Positions 16,297 to 23,836 of a stretch of 38,857 nt of DNA are shown here, piece after piece. The stretch spans positions 1 to 38,857 of the forward strand of contig ONOI01000013.1 of assembly GCA_900319375.1 (NCBI GenBank), written 5' to 3'. Position numbers and translations under genes: made by a program. The notes under the pieces were generated by a model. It was given only the letters and a program-made list of their open reading frames with translations. It did no database searches and was not told the origin of the DNA. Origin of the DNA: an uncultured Bacteroidales bacterium. GTDB lineage: Bacteria > Bacteroidota > Bacteroidia > Bacteroidales > UBA932. How positions within the stretch are numbered: the first letter of the stretch is position 1; every line of letters starts with the position of its first letter.

Positions 16297-16566
16297 TTAA
16301 CTGGCAATCAGACGGATACACTTGTCAATCTCTTTGATGAGCTTATCTATCCTTTCTTTCGCAGCGGCTTTGTCTCCGTCTGCGGTAAAGGCGCCCGCGA
16401 GCTCGTACCGGTCTATCTGTTTTGTCAATTCAGTTATCTGCTGTTTGTACGATGCTGCCTCCGATTCCTTGACAACGAGCTTTGCGGCGAGCTCGTCACC
16501 GCGATGTTTCTCTGTCTCATACAGGGAAATCAACTGTTCGATGTCTTTTCGAAGGTCGTCAATCAT
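16297..16566 (-). CDS. Small coiled-coil protein upstream of zapA
   Basis: An 89-residue, highly charged protein almost wholly helical: MIDDLRKDIEQLISLYETEKHRGDELAAKL, then VKESEAASYKQQITELTKQIDRYEL, and AAAKERIDKLIKEIDKCIRLIAS. Heptad-like spacing of Leu and Ile indicates a coiled coil. It sits 2 nt before zapA in the same unit, so it may be a ZapB-like partner, as E. coli ZapB is an 81-residue coiled coil that binds ZapA. There is no sequence identity claim here; the role is inferred from size, structure and position. Confidence 0.75.
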   Translation of the reverse strand: MIDDLRKDIEQLISLYETEKHRGDELAAKLVVKESEAASYKQQITELTKQIDRYELAGAFTADGDKAAAKERIDKLIKEIDKCIRLIAS

Positions 16567-16572
16567 ACCCTA

Positions 16573-16580
16573 CAAATATA
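16573..16580 (-). promoter_or_regulatory. -7 promoter box of the coiled-coil/zapA unit
   Basis: Minus strand TATATTTG, an exact TAnnTTTG match. Only 6 nt separate it from the ATG at 16566, so the mRNA would be leaderless or nearly so. Confidence 0.6.
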
Positions 16581-16591
16581 GTTAATTTTCG

Positions 16592-17107
16592 CTATTTCGT
16601 AATCAATTCCACCGAATTCCTGTCGATTTGTACACAAGCAGCTCCAAGTATCGGAAGCCTGACTGCCAGGCAGTCCTTCCCTTCCACCTTAACAAGTTCT
16701 GCAACTTTCCCTTCAAGGGCTCCATGTTTTACCCTTACCAAATCTCCGGGACTGAGCGGACGGTCTATTAGAGCCACCTCGCCGCCAGCCGAAGCGACCA
16801 TCGCCATGAACGCATCCATCTGAGAGTCCGGCACTATCGCAGCCTTGTAACTTCCCGGCTTTTCGGTAAGATAGCGGGTAATATACGGGATCTCGGAGGC
16901 AGAGTTGCGGCGCTCCAGCTCGGTACACCGGACGAAGACCATATGTGGGATAAGCAAACGGTCCACGACCTTCTTCCTATCTGACCACTGCCTTACCTCT
17001 TTACGGATAGGGACAAACACCTCATAGCCCCGCGCAGAAAGAGCAGCAGCGACATTTTTATCCTGGCAGGAACGGGTATAGGCTATGTACCAGTGGAGTT
17101 CGTTCAT
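16592..17107 (-). CDS. UpxY-family NusG paralog (antiterminator)
   Basis: A 171-residue protein with a NusG N-terminal domain: HWYIAYTRSCQDKNVAAALSARGYEVFVP, followed by QWSDRKKVV and LLIPHMVFVRC, then a KOW-like C-terminal domain (LSPGDLVRVKHGALEGKVAELV). This is the UpxY type that in Bacteroides is the first gene of capsule operons and prevents early termination there. Here no capsule genes follow it, so its target is unknown. Its ATG at 17107 lies 6 nt after a TACTTTTG box; the TTG at 17116 is part of that box and was not used. Divergent from nadE. Confidence 0.85.
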   Translation of the reverse strand: MNELHWYIAYTRSCQDKNVAAALSARGYEVFVPIRKEVRQWSDRKKVVDRLLIPHMVFVRCTELERRNSASEIPYITRYLTEKPGSYKAAIVPDSQMDAFMAMVASAGGEVALIDRPLSPGDLVRVKHGALEGKVAELVKVEGKDCLAVRLPILGAACVQIDRNSVELITK

Positions 17108-17113
17108 AACATA

Positions 17114-17121
17114 CAAAAGTA
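17114..17121 (-). promoter_or_regulatory. -7 promoter box of the UpxY gene
   Basis: Minus strand TACTTTTG, exact TAnnTTTG match, 6 nt from the ATG. It faces away from the nadE box with 12 bp between. Confidence 0.6.
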
Positions 17122-17133
17122 GCCATTTTTTCT

Positions 17134-17141
17134 TAACTTTG
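17134..17141 (+). promoter_or_regulatory. -7 promoter box of nadE
   Basis: Reads TAACTTTG, exact TAnnTTTG match, 7 nt from the nadE ATG, so the transcript is probably leaderless or nearly so. Confidence 0.6.
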
Positions 17142-17148
17142 CTTTGTT

Positions 17149-18792
17149 ATGAAAGACAAGATTAGAGTAGCGGCTGTAAGCCCTAAAGTCAAGGTCGCAG
17201 ACGTCGACTGGAATGTCGGAGAGATTGTTAGGCTCTGTAAGGAAATCTGGGAGAAGGATAATCCTTCCGTCATAGTTTTCCCCGAACTGGCCGTAACCGG
17301 CTATACCTGCGGGGATCTTTTCTTCCAGAAAGTCCTTGTCGACGGCGCAAAACGCGCAGTCGAGCGGCTCTGCGCCGAAACTGCCGGCCTGCCTCAGACT
17401 CTTATAGTAGGGTGTCCTATCTCCTCCAGCGACGGTTCGCTCTTCGATGCAGCGCTGGTCATCCGCAGCGGCAAAATAGTCGGCGTGGTCCCGAAGATCG
17501 GGCTCAGCGCCCAGGAATCCCGCTGGTTCACCGAAGGCCAGAGCGGCTCCCCCGCCGAATTCGACGGTTTCAGGGTCGAAGTCGGCGACATCCCGGATTC
17601 GGCCGTGGGAACTGACGGAATCACCATCATAATCGCCGCCTCGCCCGAACTCGCCGGCAGGCAGGAAAAGCGCAAGGCTGCCCTGTCAGCGGCCTCGGGC
17701 GCGGTTGTTTACTGCTCAAACGGCTATGGAGAATCGACCGACGACCTGGTGTGGGCAGGATCATCGCTGATTTACGAAGGCGGCCGGCTGCTCGCGGAAA
17801 ACAGGCGCTTCCAGCGGCAATCGAGTTGGATAGTGGCCGAGCTGGGCGCTGGCGCCCCCGCGATCCCGTCCGAGCCCATGGACCGCTGCTCGGAGATCTT
17901 CAACATCCAGGCGACAGCCCTTATGTCGCGCCTCGAACACATCCGCTGCGACAAATGCGTGATCGGCGTTTCCGGCGGACTTGACAGTACGCTCGCGTTG
18001 CTGGTAATATGCGAGGCCTTCGACCGCCTGGGCTATGACCGCAAGAACATCTACGGTCTGACGATGCCCTGCTTCGGGACCTCGGACAGGACCCATTCGA
18101 ACGCCTGGAAGCTGATGGAGGCCCTCGGGATTACGGCCATGGAGATAAACATCGGCGCCGCGGTTTCCCAGCACTTCGCCGACATCGGCCAGGATCCGGA
18201 CAAGCACGACGTCACCTTCGAGAACGCCCAGGCCCGCGAGCGCACCCAGATCCTGATGGACCTCTCGAACAAGGTAGGCGGGATCGTCATCGGAACGGGC
18301 GACCTGTCCGAGATTTCGCTCGGCTGGTGTACCTACAACGGCGACCATATGTGCATGTACGGCGTCAATTCCGGAGTTCCTAAGACCCTCATGAGGGCCA
18401 TGGTCCGCCAGATTGCGAAAGGCCACCCTTGCGAGAGCACCCTCATCGATATCGTAGATACCCCCGTTTCCCCCGAACTCGTGCCCGGCCAGGTAACGGA
18501 AGACACCATCGGCCCGTACGAGCTCCACGACTTCTTCCTGGAGAAAGTCCTCGCCGGAGAGGCGCCGCGCTCTGTTCTTGCAGACGCGCAGGCAGCCTTC
18601 AAGGGAACTTACGACTCCCCTACGATACTGAAGTGGCTTAAGACTTTCTACCGCCGTTTCTTTACCCAGCAGTTCAAGAGGGCATGCAGCCCCTGCGGGC
18701 CGAAGGTTCTGGACATAAGCCTCTCCCCTCGCGGAGACTGGCAGATGCCTACCGACGCGAGCGTTGATCTTTGGCTTAAAGAATTGGAATAA
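17149..18792 (+). CDS. nadE: NAD+ synthetase with an apparently inactive glutaminase domain
   Basis: Forms NAD+ from deamido-NAD+ and ammonia with ATP. The C-terminal synthetase domain is intact: GVSGGLDST (about residues 273-281), FENAQARERTQILM, GTGDLSEISLGWCTYNGDHM and NSGVPKTLMRAMV, close to the long, glutamine-dependent subfamily. The N-terminal nitrilase-like domain keeps the catalytic Glu46 (VFPELAVTGY) and Lys116 (VVPKIG), but where the family has the nucleophile in an ICED-type block it reads FRVEVGDIPD, with Gly146 in place of Cys. No other cysteine lies nearby before residue 189. At 547 residues it is about 100 shorter than typical long-type enzymes, with trimmed loops in this domain. 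It is therefore probably ammonia-dependent. Its stop abuts that of the convergent 5'-nucleotidase. Confidence 0.9.
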   Translation: MKDKIRVAAVSPKVKVADVDWNVGEIVRLCKEIWEKDNPSVIVFPELAVTGYTCGDLFFQKVLVDGAKRAVERLCAETAGLPQTLIVGCPISSSDGSLFDAALVIRSGKIVGVVPKIGLSAQESRWFTEGQSGSPAEFDGFRVEVGDIPDSAVGTDGITIIIAASPELAGRQEKRKAALSAASGAVVYCSNGYGESTDDLVWAGSSLIYEGGRLLAENRRFQRQSSWIVAELGAGAPAIPSEPMDRCSEIFNIQATALMSRLEHIRCDKCVIGVSGGLDSTLALLVICEAFDRLGYDRKNIYGLTMPCFGTSDRTHSNAWKLMEALGITAMEINIGAAVSQHFADIGQDPDKHDVTFENAQARERTQILMDLSNKVGGIVIGTGDLSEISLGWCTYNGDHMCMYGVNSGVPKTLMRAMVRQIAKGHPCESTLIDIVDTPVSPELVPGQVTEDTIGPYELHDFFLEKVLAGEAPRSVLADAQAAFKGTYDSPTILKWLKTFYRRFFTQQFKRACSPCGPKVLDISLSPRGDWQMPTDASVDLWLKELE

Positions 18793-20541
18793 CTACTTCC
18801 TTCCGAACATAAGGGTCATGTCTCTGGACATGGCCTTTTTTGCTGCCTCTTCCGGGACGAACTTCCAGTCTCCCAGAAGGATGCGGTCTCCGTCCTGAAC
18901 TGCCGGAGGATTGGCAATCGTTTCGGGATCCGCTACTCCGTGGATCTGGAAATACTTGAAGATAAGGTCTCGGATTTCAGGATAGCGGGCTTCGGTACGG
19001 CCGGCAAGCTGCTCGCGGGTAAGGCCGGCGCCTTTGAAGAGAAGGTCGCCGCCGCCGGCAGCGCGGTACGAGGTCATCGCGACTGTATATTCGCGATCGG
19101 GGTCGAACGCGCTGCCGTCGGCCATCGAGCTTATCTTCACTCGCGCGCCGCAGGGTTTGGTGACATCTACCGTGTAGTTGATTCCCGATGCGCTGTCGAA
19201 GTTGTAGCTTCTCTCTACGAAGGACCAGCCTATCTGGTCGTTTCTCGGATCCGAGCGGGGAACGATATTAAGCACATTTCCTCCCGGCTTCAGGGTCTGA
19301 ATCCACTTGTCGTACGAGCGTTCGAGATAGCCCTTGATCTCGCTGCCGGTAAGGCGCAACACATACAGGGCGTTCTCGTAGGGGTAAATCGTAAACATAT
19401 CGTTGAAGATCACAGGACCCGCAGGAACTGTCTTATTGAAGGTCAGCGGGGCTGCGAACGATATGTCTGCGCCAGAGAAAGTACGGCAAACGTAGTGGAT
19501 GAAATCGATATAGAAGCAACGGCCGGCGAAAGCCTCGCGGGTAACAATAGGCGCTGTAATGGTACCGACCTCCATTGAGGTGAACTGCCTGACTTCGGCG
19601 AAGTCGTGGGCAAAGACCGCCCTCATCTTCGGATCCGCCTTTCTCTTGTCTACCCTAACGATAGAGGGGGTAATAGTCTTGTTGCCCTTGTCGTCTATCG
19701 AGATAACGGTGTGGCTGAAATTGTTTGCCTTCGAGCCGGTATTTACGAGCGCTATAGAATCGGAAGATTCCACCCTGGGATGGTGGTCGTGGGACGAGAC
19801 GACGAGGTCCACTCCACTCAGGGTGTTGAAAAGATCCAGGGCCTGAGCCTCAAGGGCCTGGCCGTCTCCCTCTCCCACTCCGCTGTGGAGGGCGACTATA
19901 GTCACATCCGGCCTTACCTTCGCTTTGATAAGGTCTACCCTCTGCTGGACGAAAGGCACCAGCGAGACGAATTCCATTCCCGACCATATCGAAGGGTCGA
20001 GCCACTCGGCCATATTCGCATTTGTATAGCCGAGCACGAGAACCTTCATTCCCGCCTTCTTGAACACCTTGTACTCGGGCCAGTAGGAAGTTCCGTCAGG
20101 CTTGATGGCGTTTCCGGCAAGGAACGGGATGCCGCGATCCGCCAGTTGTTTTGTGACGCGGTCATAGACCGGGTGTCCGGTCTCTACATCGTGGTTTCCC
20201 ACGACGATAGCGTCATACTTCATATAGTCCGCGAGCCTTACGAAAAGGTGTTCGGCAAGAGTATCGATGTAATTGAAGTAATAGGTCGCATTGTCTCCCT
20301 GAAGGCAGTCTCCGGCATCCAGAAGTAGTACGTTGCCGGGGCCGTCTGCCTTCCTGATACTGTCTACATAGTAATTGACGGCCATAAGGCTCGAGACCTG
20401 CCTGCCGCCGAAATAAGTGCTGTCGAACCAGGCGCCGTGGACGTCGTTGGTAGTGATGACGTGGAGCGTTCCCTTGGGCGGAGTACACGATACCAAGGCA
20501 AGTACGGCAGCTAAAATAAAAAAGCGGTAGGTTTGTCTCAT
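18793..20541 (-). CDS. 5'-nucleotidase/metallophosphatase lipoprotein
   Basis: A 582-residue bifunctional-nucleotidase family member. The signal peptide ends in a lipobox ALVSCT (Cys about residue 19), so it is probably surface or periplasmic. The metal-site motifs are present: TNDVHG, LDAGDCLQGD, VGNHDVETGH, LHSGVGEGD and SSHDHHPRV. The C-terminal 5_nucleotid_C domain has IYPYENALYVLRLTGSEIKGYLE. It should dephosphorylate nucleotides outside the cytoplasm, which would supply the nucleoside transporter and phosphorylases; that link is inferred. Its ATG overlaps the stop of the barrel gene (ATGA). Confidence 0.9.
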   Translation of the reverse strand: MRQTYRFFILAAVLALVSCTPPKGTLHVITTNDVHGAWFDSTYFGGRQVSSLMAVNYYVDSIRKADGPGNVLLLDAGDCLQGDNATYYFNYIDTLAEHLFVRLADYMKYDAIVVGNHDVETGHPVYDRVTKQLADRGIPFLAGNAIKPDGTSYWPEYKVFKKAGMKVLVLGYTNANMAEWLDPSIWSGMEFVSLVPFVQQRVDLIKAKVRPDVTIVALHSGVGEGDGQALEAQALDLFNTLSGVDLVVSSHDHHPRVESSDSIALVNTGSKANNFSHTVISIDDKGNKTITPSIVRVDKRKADPKMRAVFAHDFAEVRQFTSMEVGTITAPIVTREAFAGRCFYIDFIHYVCRTFSGADISFAAPLTFNKTVPAGPVIFNDMFTIYPYENALYVLRLTGSEIKGYLERSYDKWIQTLKPGGNVLNIVPRSDPRNDQIGWSFVERSYNFDSASGINYTVDVTKPCGARVKISSMADGSAFDPDREYTVAMTSYRAAGGGDLLFKGAGLTREQLAGRTEARYPEIRDLIFKYFQIHGVADPETIANPPAVQDGDRILLGDWKFVPEEAAKKAMSRDMTLMFGRK

Positions 20542-21611
20542 AATATGTCAAAAAGAAGGGAGAATCTTTGTTCGGAGCCCAGCAATCCTTCGCGGCCCCA
20601 GTGATAGCGGAGACTGAGCTTTACATCGAGTCTTCGGGTAATGCGGGGAGCCCAGTAGAGTTCGGTCAGGTCGTAGAACCCTTTGTAGAACTTCGAACCG
20701 CGGTAGAGCATATCTCCGTAAAGGTTTCCGGCTGAGTCTGTCCAGTCGTAGAACGGGAGCATATCCTCTGTATATGAAGTAACGTTACGGAAACCGAAGC
20801 TCTTCCACTGGGCCTTAGCCTCGATTTCTCCGCCGAAAGGCAGCCTGAGGTCGTCCAGAAGGCGCTCCCTCTGATAACTGCCCAGGGCGCTGAGCTTAAG
20901 GCTGAGCTCGGAGTATTCGCTTTCCGCGGCAAAATCGTATTTGATGAAGGCCTGGAGATGATGATTGTCTACCACCCCCGGGGCCTGGACGCTGCCGGCA
21001 TAGTGATAGAAACTGCCGGCCCAGCCCAGGGACAGGGCGGAGACCGCGTTCCAGCTGCCGTAGCTGAGGATCTGGAAACGCTCTTTTCTTGTATTGCCGT
21101 ACTTCCCCATCCAGTCAAGGGCAAGCTCGGTAGTAAAACCGCCTTTAGAGTAACCCAGATATGCTCCGTCCAGGTTGAAATCAGTCTCGAGAGTCTCTTC
21201 GCTCATCAGCAGTTCGCTGTATACGCCTTTTACCAGTTTTCTGGGGTAAGAGCCTACAACGGCCGTGAAGGTTTTATTCCCGTCGTTGAAATTCGACTTA
21301 AAGAAGATAGGGATATCATCTACTATATCCCTCAGGGCGCTGACTTTGGTTCCCATCTGTTTTACCAGGTCTGCCCCGAAGACCAGATTGTAGGTCAGGT
21401 TCTCACTCTGGACGAAGGTCCAGCCGAAAAGGTTGGTTACACGGACGAAGTGAATAGTTTCAGAGGGGATATATGCGTTGTGTGATCTGGCAAATTCGTG
21501 GTTATCAAACACGTAGTTCAGGCCGGAGCCCGTGAAGAACTTGCCCTGGGCGCACAGACTAAGAGTCGACAGGAAAGTCAACAAGAAAACTGTATACAGG
21601 CGCCTTTTCAT
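20538..21611 (-). CDS. Outer-membrane beta-barrel-like protein
   Basis: A 357-residue protein with a cleavable signal peptide (MKRRLYTVFLLTFLSTLSLCAQ). The mature part has alternating aromatic and polar residues typical of barrel strands, such as WTFVQSENLTYNLVFGADL, GGFTTELALDWMGKYG and RRLDVKLSLRYHWG, and ends RFSLLFDIL, a hydrophobic terminus as seen in outer-membrane proteins. I do not recognise the family. The ATG at 21611 was chosen because upstream candidates at 21617 and 21623 run into the TAAATTTG box. It is translationally coupled to the 5'-nucleotidase by a 4-nt overlap, so the two may act together in nucleotide use. Confidence 0.75.
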   Translation of the reverse strand: MKRRLYTVFLLTFLSTLSLCAQGKFFTGSGLNYVFDNHEFARSHNAYIPSETIHFVRVTNLFGWTFVQSENLTYNLVFGADLVKQMGTKVSALRDIVDDIPIFFKSNFNDGNKTFTAVVGSYPRKLVKGVYSELLMSEETLETDFNLDGAYLGYSKGGFTTELALDWMGKYGNTRKERFQILSYGSWNAVSALSLGWAGSFYHYAGSVQAPGVVDNHHLQAFIKYDFAAESEYSELSLKLSALGSYQRERLLDDLRLPFGGEIEAKAQWKSFGFRNVTSYTEDMLPFYDWTDSAGNLYGDMLYRGSKFYKGFYDLTELYWAPRITRRLDVKLSLRYHWGREGLLGSEQRFSLLFDIL

Positions 21612-21620
21612 ATTCATCCT

Positions 21621-21628
21621 CAAATTTA
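21621..21628 (-). promoter_or_regulatory. -7 promoter box of the barrel/5'-nucleotidase unit
   Basis: Minus strand TAAATTTG, exact TAnnTTTG match, 9 nt before the ATG at 21611 and 13 bp from the outward-facing ffh box. Confidence 0.55.
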
Positions 21629-21641
21629 ATCAGAATTTGTG

Positions 21642-21649
21642 TAAATTTG
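21642..21649 (+). promoter_or_regulatory. -7 promoter box of ffh
   Basis: Reads TAAATTTG, exact TAnnTTTG match, 27 nt before the ffh ATG. Confidence 0.6.
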
Positions 21650-21676
21650 CGGCTCATTCAAAAGAAAACGACGATT

Positions 21677-22996
21677 ATGTTCGAAAATCTCAGCGAAAGG
21701 CTTGAGCGCTCATTCAAGATACTCAAAGGTGAAGGCAAAATCACCGAAATCAATATTTCCGAGACCCTGAAGGAAGTCCGCAGGGCCCTCCTGGATGCCG
21801 ATGTAAGTTACAAGGTAGCCAAGGAGTTCTGCGACAACGTAAAGAAGAAGGCCATCGGCCAGAATGTCCTTACAGCTGTCAAGCCTCAGCAGATGATGGT
21901 GAAGATAGTCCACGACGAACTCGTGGAGTTCATGGGCAGCCAGGAAGCCGGCCTGAACCTTAAGGGGTCCCCTGCCGTAATCCTGATGGCGGGTCTCAAC
22001 GGTTCCGGTAAGACTACCTTCAGCGCCAAGCTCGGCCTCTTCCTCAGGAAGAAGGGCAAGAAGGTCCTTCTGGCCGCGTGCGACACCTTCCGCCCTGCCG
22101 CTATCGAGCAGCTCAAGACACTCGCCGAAGGAATCGGCCTGCCCGTCTTCGCAATCGAGGGCGAATCCGATCCCGTGAAGGTTGCCCAGGCCGCGATTGC
22201 CCAGGGACGCAGGGACGGGATGGACATCGTTATAGTCGATACTGCCGGCCGCCTCGCCGTGGATCAGGAGCTGATGGACGAGATCAGGGCCATGCACAAG
22301 GCCTGCGAGCCCAGCGAAACGCTCTTCGTCGTAGACGCCATGACAGGCCAGGACGCCGTTCTCAGCGCGACCGCCTTCAACGAAGCGATCGACTACGACG
22401 GTATCGTCCTTACGAAGCTGGACGGCGATACCCGCGGAGGCGCCGCCCTCTCGGTAAAGGCCGTCAGCGGCAAGCCGGTTAAGTTCGTGGGTACGGGCGA
22501 GAAGATGGAAGCGATCGATGTCTTCCACCCCTCCCGAATCGCGGACAGAATCCTCGGAATGGGCGATGTCGTTTCCCTCGTAGAGAAAGCCCAGGAGCAG
22601 TACGACGAAAAGCAGGCCCGCGAACTGAAGAAAAAGGTCGCTAAAGGCAAGTTCAATTTCAACGATTTCTACGATCAGATCCAGCAGGTCCGCAAGATGG
22701 GCGACATCAAGGACCTCGCAGGAATGCTGCCCGGAGTAGGCAACGCGATGAAAGATGTAGATATCGACAACGACAAGGCCTTCAAGGGGACTGAAGCCAT
22801 CATCAAGAGTATGACCCCCTATGAGCGCGAACATCCCGAGGTCCTCAACGGATCGCGCCGCCGCCGCATCGCCGCCGGTTCAGGGACTACCATCGCAGAC
22901 GTCAACCGCCTCATCAAGCAGTTCGAGGGTTCTCAGAAGATGATGAAGATGGCGATCGACGGATCGCTGCAGAATCGTCTGAAGGGTTTGAGGTAA
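21677..22996 (+). CDS. ffh: Signal recognition particle protein Ffh
   Basis: SRP54-type GTPase that brings membrane proteins to the translocon with 4.5S RNA and FtsY. It has 439 residues. The N domain starts MFENLSERLERSFKILKG. The G domain shows GLNGSGKTTFSAKLG (P-loop), DTFRPAAIEQL, DTAGRLAVD and TKLDGDTRGGAAL. The methionine-rich M domain covers the last 130 residues and carries the RRRRIAAGSG RNA-binding motif. A start ten codons upstream was rejected because the family begins at MFENLS. Its stop directly abuts the stop of the convergent phosphatase. Confidence 0.97.
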   Translation: MFENLSERLERSFKILKGEGKITEINISETLKEVRRALLDADVSYKVAKEFCDNVKKKAIGQNVLTAVKPQQMMVKIVHDELVEFMGSQEAGLNLKGSPAVILMAGLNGSGKTTFSAKLGLFLRKKGKKVLLAACDTFRPAAIEQLKTLAEGIGLPVFAIEGESDPVKVAQAAIAQGRRDGMDIVIVDTAGRLAVDQELMDEIRAMHKACEPSETLFVVDAMTGQDAVLSATAFNEAIDYDGIVLTKLDGDTRGGAALSVKAVSGKPVKFVGTGEKMEAIDVFHPSRIADRILGMGDVVSLVEKAQEQYDEKQARELKKKVAKGKFNFNDFYDQIQQVRKMGDIKDLAGMLPGVGNAMKDVDIDNDKAFKGTEAIIKSMTPYEREHPEVLNGSRRRRIAAGSGTTIADVNRLIKQFEGSQKMMKMAIDGSLQNRLKGLR

Positions 22997-23836
22997 CTAT
23001 TCCAGATACCTTTCTCTCAGTACTTGAATATCCCGGTCTGCAAGACCGATAACCTCGCGCAGGTATCCCTCCAGCGAGCCGTACTGCCTGTCTACCTCGT
23101 CAAGCGCCTTGATGAAATTCTCGGTGTTGGCTCCAAGAAAAGCCTTGACTACCCCAACCTCGTCTTCCTTGCCGCCCCAGAAACGGACGCGGCGGGAGTA
23201 CTTTTTCACATCGGCTCCGTAGACGTGGTTGGTAGCGTCGAAATCGGCAATTATAGTCTCCCGGTCGGCTCCCAGAGCGGCCAGAAGCAGGGCCGAGGCT
23301 ATTCCGGTACGGTCCTTACCCTGGGTGCAGTGATATAAGACTGCCCCGCTCTCGGCTCGAAGGACAAGGCGGAAGAACTCCGCGAACTGACTTTGACACT
23401 CAGGGCTGAAAAGGAGTATGGGGTACATGCTGCGGGCGACTGCCTTCGCCTTGTCGTTGAAGGCGGCCATCACGATTATTTTCTTGACGTCGAACTTCTT
23501 TCTACCCGTGAACTTCTTCTTCTCTTCCTCGGTAGCACTCGCGGCCGCATTGCCGCTGGCATCTATCGGAAGGCAGATATACTGCGAGCCTTCTACAGTT
23601 TTGTTGACCTTTCCAACCTTTTCCTCTTCCTTGCGGAAGTCTATAACCGTTGTTACCGGCAAGCCCGCGAGATAGCGGAGGTCGGAGCCTGTCGCCTCAG
23701 CAAGATGTGCGGAACGGATCAGACGTCCGTCCCTGACCCGGCGACCGTCTGCAGTTTTGTATCCTCCGAGGTCGCGGGCATTGACGATGCCCCTGACCGG
23801 GAGGAACTGCTGGACGAGTACCGAGGTCTTAGACAT
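22997..23836 (-). CDS. Tyrosine-protein phosphatase (MptpB/LipA-like)
   Basis: A 279-residue cytoplasmic protein (no signal peptide). The active-site loop is HCTQGKDRTG, with nucleophile Cys170 and Arg176; the HCxxGKDRTG form and the N-terminal GIVNARDLGGY are typical of the Y_phosphatase3 family, which hydrolyses phosphotyrosine and sometimes phosphoinositides. No lesion is seen. The start lies 8 nt inside the 3' end of the kinase-like gene, so the two are co-translated. Together with gdhA upstream this forms one minus-strand unit. The physiological substrate is unknown. Confidence 0.88.
   Translation of the reverse strand: MSKTSVLVQQFLPVRGIVNARDLGGYKTADGRRVRDGRLIRSAHLAEATGSDLRYLAGLPVTTVIDFRKEEEKVGKVNKTVEGSQYICLPIDASGNAAASATEEEKKKFTGRKKFDVKKIIVMAAFNDKAKAVARSMYPILLFSPECQSQFAEFFRLVLRAESGAVLYHCTQGKDRTGIASALLLAALGADRETIIADFDATNHVYGADVKKYSRRVRFWGGKEDEVGVVKAFLGANTENFIKALDEVDRQYGSLEGYLREVIGLADRDIQVLRERYLE

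Noticed and set aside
17114-17116. TTG start codons that would lengthen UpxY (17116), the barrel (21623) and the PUR-like protein (12254)
   Set aside because: Those at 17116 and 21623 lie inside exact -7 promoter boxes, and at all three genes an ATG 9-12 nt further in gives the family-like N-terminus.
21710-22834. Long minus-strand ORF opposite ffh, and a similar one opposite tex (36022-37317)
   Set aside because: They mirror strongly conserved genes, have no promoter box and no recognisable protein pattern. They arise from the GC-rich third codon positions.
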